NCBI RefSeq assembly: GCF_005930495.1
Contig: NZ_SJEX01000008.1
Coordinates: forward strand, 1 to 64,000
Origin: Modestobacter excelsi
Lineage (GTDB): Bacteria; Actinomycetota; Actinomycetes; Mycobacteriales; Geodermatophilaceae
Reading direction: 5' to 3'
Length of the DNA stretch: 64,000 nucleotides
In this document: piece after piece, positions 62,796-64,000 of the stretch
Layout of the letters: the number at the start of each line of letters is the position of its first letter
Numbering within the stretch: the first letter of the stretch is position 1
Notes under the pieces: model-generated
The model's input: only the letters and a program-made list of their open reading frames with translations
What the model was told of the DNA's origin: nothing
The model's database searches: none
Program-made: the position numbers and the translations under genes

Positions 62796-64000
62796 TCAGT
62801 AGGCGACCCGGACCTCGTTGGTGGCCGCGACGTAGCTGAGGATCCCGCCCTGGAAACGCTGGGCGGTCCCCCCGGGCACCGCGCGCTCCTCCTCGACCGG
62901 GTAGCCCAGCCGGCCGTTCTCCCAGCCCAGGGAGCCCCAACGGTCACGGGTGTACCGGTTGGTCAGGGTGTGCGCGCCGCTGGCCGGCGACCAGTAGGCC
63001 GAGCCCTTCTGGAACACCTGGAAGCAGCCGCCGTCACGCAGCCCGCACACCTCATCGGCGGTCGGGTAGCCCAACGGGCCGTTCTCCCAGCCCGAGGCGC
63101 CCCACCGGTCGCGCAGCGCCCCCTTCACGATCGCAGCGGGTGACCCGGAACTGGTGTACACCGACCCGCCCTGGAACTGCTGGAAGCAGCCACCGCCGGT
63201 CAGCCCGCAGATCGTGTCACCCGTCGGGTAGCCCAACGTCCCGGTCTCCCAGCGCGTCGCCGCCCACCGGTCCCGGACCGCCCCCGACAGCACCAGCCGC
63301 GCACCGGTGGAGGTCGACCGGTAGACCGCGCCCCTCTGGAAGACCTGGAAGCAGCCGCCGTCACGCAGCCCGCACACCTGGTCGGCGGTCGGGTAGCCCA
63401 GCGGGCCGTTCTCCCAGCCCGAGGCGCCCCACCGGTCGCGAAGCGCGCCCTTCACGATCGCAGCGGGTGACCCGGAACTGGTGTACACCGACCCGCCCTG
63501 GAACTGCTGGAAGCAGCCTCCGCCGGTCAGCCCGCAGATCGTGTCACCCGTCGGGTAGCCCAGCGTCCCGGTCTCCCAGCGCGTCGCTGCCCACCGGTCC
63601 CGGACCGGTCCCGACAGCACCAGCCGCGCGCCCGTGCCCGGCGACCAGTAGACGACCCCGCGTTCGAAGGCCTGGAAGCAGCCACCGCCCGTCAGGCCGC
63701 AGGTCTCCTCGCCGACCGGGTAGCCCAGCGGCCCGGCCTGGTGGCCGGATGCGGCCCACCGGTCCCGGATCGAGCCCCACACCACCCGGGCTCCGCCGGC
63801 CGTGCTGCTGTAGACCGACCCGAACTGGAATGCCTGCGAGCAGCCGCCGCCGGCGAGCCCGCACACGGTGTCGCCCACCGGGTAGCCCAGCGCCCCGTTC
63901 TCCCAGCGCGTCGCCGCCCACCGGTCCCGGACCGGTCCGGACAGCACCAGCCGCGCGTCCGTGCCCGGCGACCAGTAGACGGCACCGCGCTCGAACGTCT
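62796..64000 (-). CDS. LGFP-repeat wall protein with Cys pairs, 5' end outside the window
   Basis: The frame ends at TGA 62796-62798 and stays open through the right edge, so the N-terminus is missing. All visible sequence is LGFP repeats of about 54 residues. Each has a CGLxxGGCFQxF Cys pair, a VYWSPGTGARLV strand, a VRDRWAA helix and an LGYP turn. About seven are visible, ending in LGYPVEEERAVPGGTAQRFQGG and the tail NEVRVAY, as in the other LGFP proteins of the window. It is convergent with accA, only 12 bases apart. Its missing N-terminus may be an enzyme domain or signal peptide. Confidence 0.88.
   Translation of the reverse strand, partial: TFERGAVYWSPGTDARLVLSGPVRDRWAATRWENGALGYPVGDTVCGLAGGGCSQAFQFGSVYSSTAGGARVVWGSIRDRWAASGHQAGPLGYPVGEETCGLTGGGCFQAFERGVVYWSPGTGARLVLSGPVRDRWAATRWETGTLGYPTGDTICGLTGGGCFQQFQGGSVYTSSGSPAAIVKGALRDRWGASGWENGPLGYPTADQVCGLRDGGCFQVFQRGAVYRSTSTGARLVLSGAVRDRWAATRWETGTLGYPTGDTICGLTGGGCFQQFQGGSVYTSSGSPAAIVKGALRDRWGASGWENGPLGYPTADEVCGLRDGGCFQVFQKGSAYWSPASGAHTLTNRYTRDRWGSLGWENGRLGYPVEEERAVPGGTAQRFQGGILSYVAATNEVRVAY
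63011..63607 (-). repeat. Tandem duplication of a two-repeat LGFP module (327-base period)
   Basis: The block at 63011-63280 recurs at 63338-63607. The offset is exactly 327 bases (109 codons, two LGFP units) and the DNA is nearly identical, for example CCCTTCACGATCGCAGCGGG at 63121 and 63448. The encoded copies differ at very few residues (such as Glu against Gln after LGYPTAD). Confidence 0.85.

Overview
The window is a very GC-rich chromosome segment with densely packed genes, many GTG or TTG starts, 4-base start/stop overlaps, and actinobacterial families (WhiB, the F420 genes fbiA/fbiB, an acyl-CoA carboxylase epsilon subunit, LGFP repeats). The gene set and style suggest a member of the Geodermatophilaceae or a near relative (Blastococcus/Modestobacter/Geodermatophilus type). 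That placement is an inference, because no rRNA gene is present. I see no tRNA, rRNA, insertion sequence, prophage or CRISPR array.

Layout. Positions 1-4316 hold two unrecognised proteins, a WhiB regulator and the F420 pair fbiA-fbiB. Positions 4364-39404 hold what looks like an almost complete arabinogalactan (AG) assembly line. It comprises dTDP-rhamnose synthesis (rmlC, rmlD, rmlB, rmlA), the linker rhamnosyltransferase wbbL beside manC, UDP-galactofuranose synthesis (glf), galactan polymerases glfT1 and glfT2, and a polysaccharide ABC exporter (wzm/wzt). It continues with the arabinosyltransferases (one Emb, one AftB, one AftA and two further AftA-family paralogs), an LGFP-repeat amidase, an LCP ligase, a LicD-methyltransferase fusion, and the arabinose-donor pathway dprE2-dprE1-ubiA-PAP2 phosphatase. 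A DNA glycosylase and an SDR gene interrupt this block at 9927-11674.

Positions 39487-42701 hold metabolic genes (TIGR03089 protein, 3-oxoacid CoA-transferase A/B, DUF1028 protein). Positions 42926-47713 form a second envelope operon (GT87-type glycosyltransferase, lipoprotein, large LGFP protein). Positions 47781-57093 carry an acyl-CoA dehydrogenase, purE-purK, a GtrA protein, sbcC-sbcD, a PH-domain protein and birA. Positions 57265-62783 carry the acyl-CoA carboxylase genes accD-accE-maf and accA around a serine-hydrolase-like gene and a frame-disrupted remnant. The right edge cuts into another LGFP-repeat gene.

How it works together. The order whiB-fbiA-fbiB, manC-wbbL, LCP, TIGR03089, fadE-purE-purK-GtrA-PH-birA-accD-accE-maf-accA follows one Mycobacterium tuberculosis region (about Rv3257-Rv3285). 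The glf/glfT/aftB/ubiA/dprE/aftA/emb genes correspond to a second, distant M. tuberculosis region (about Rv3779-Rv3811). Here the two are interleaved. No gene dedicated to mycolic acid synthesis (pks13, fadD32 or mycolyltransferase type) is present, which suggests an AG-like wall polymer possibly without mycolates. The most notable further observations are a DprE1 with Ala in place of the benzothiazinone-reactive Cys, a family of covarying hairpin repeats that begin exactly at stop codons (one copy lies in frame inside a gene), and Cys-paired LGFP repeat proteins with recent internal duplication.
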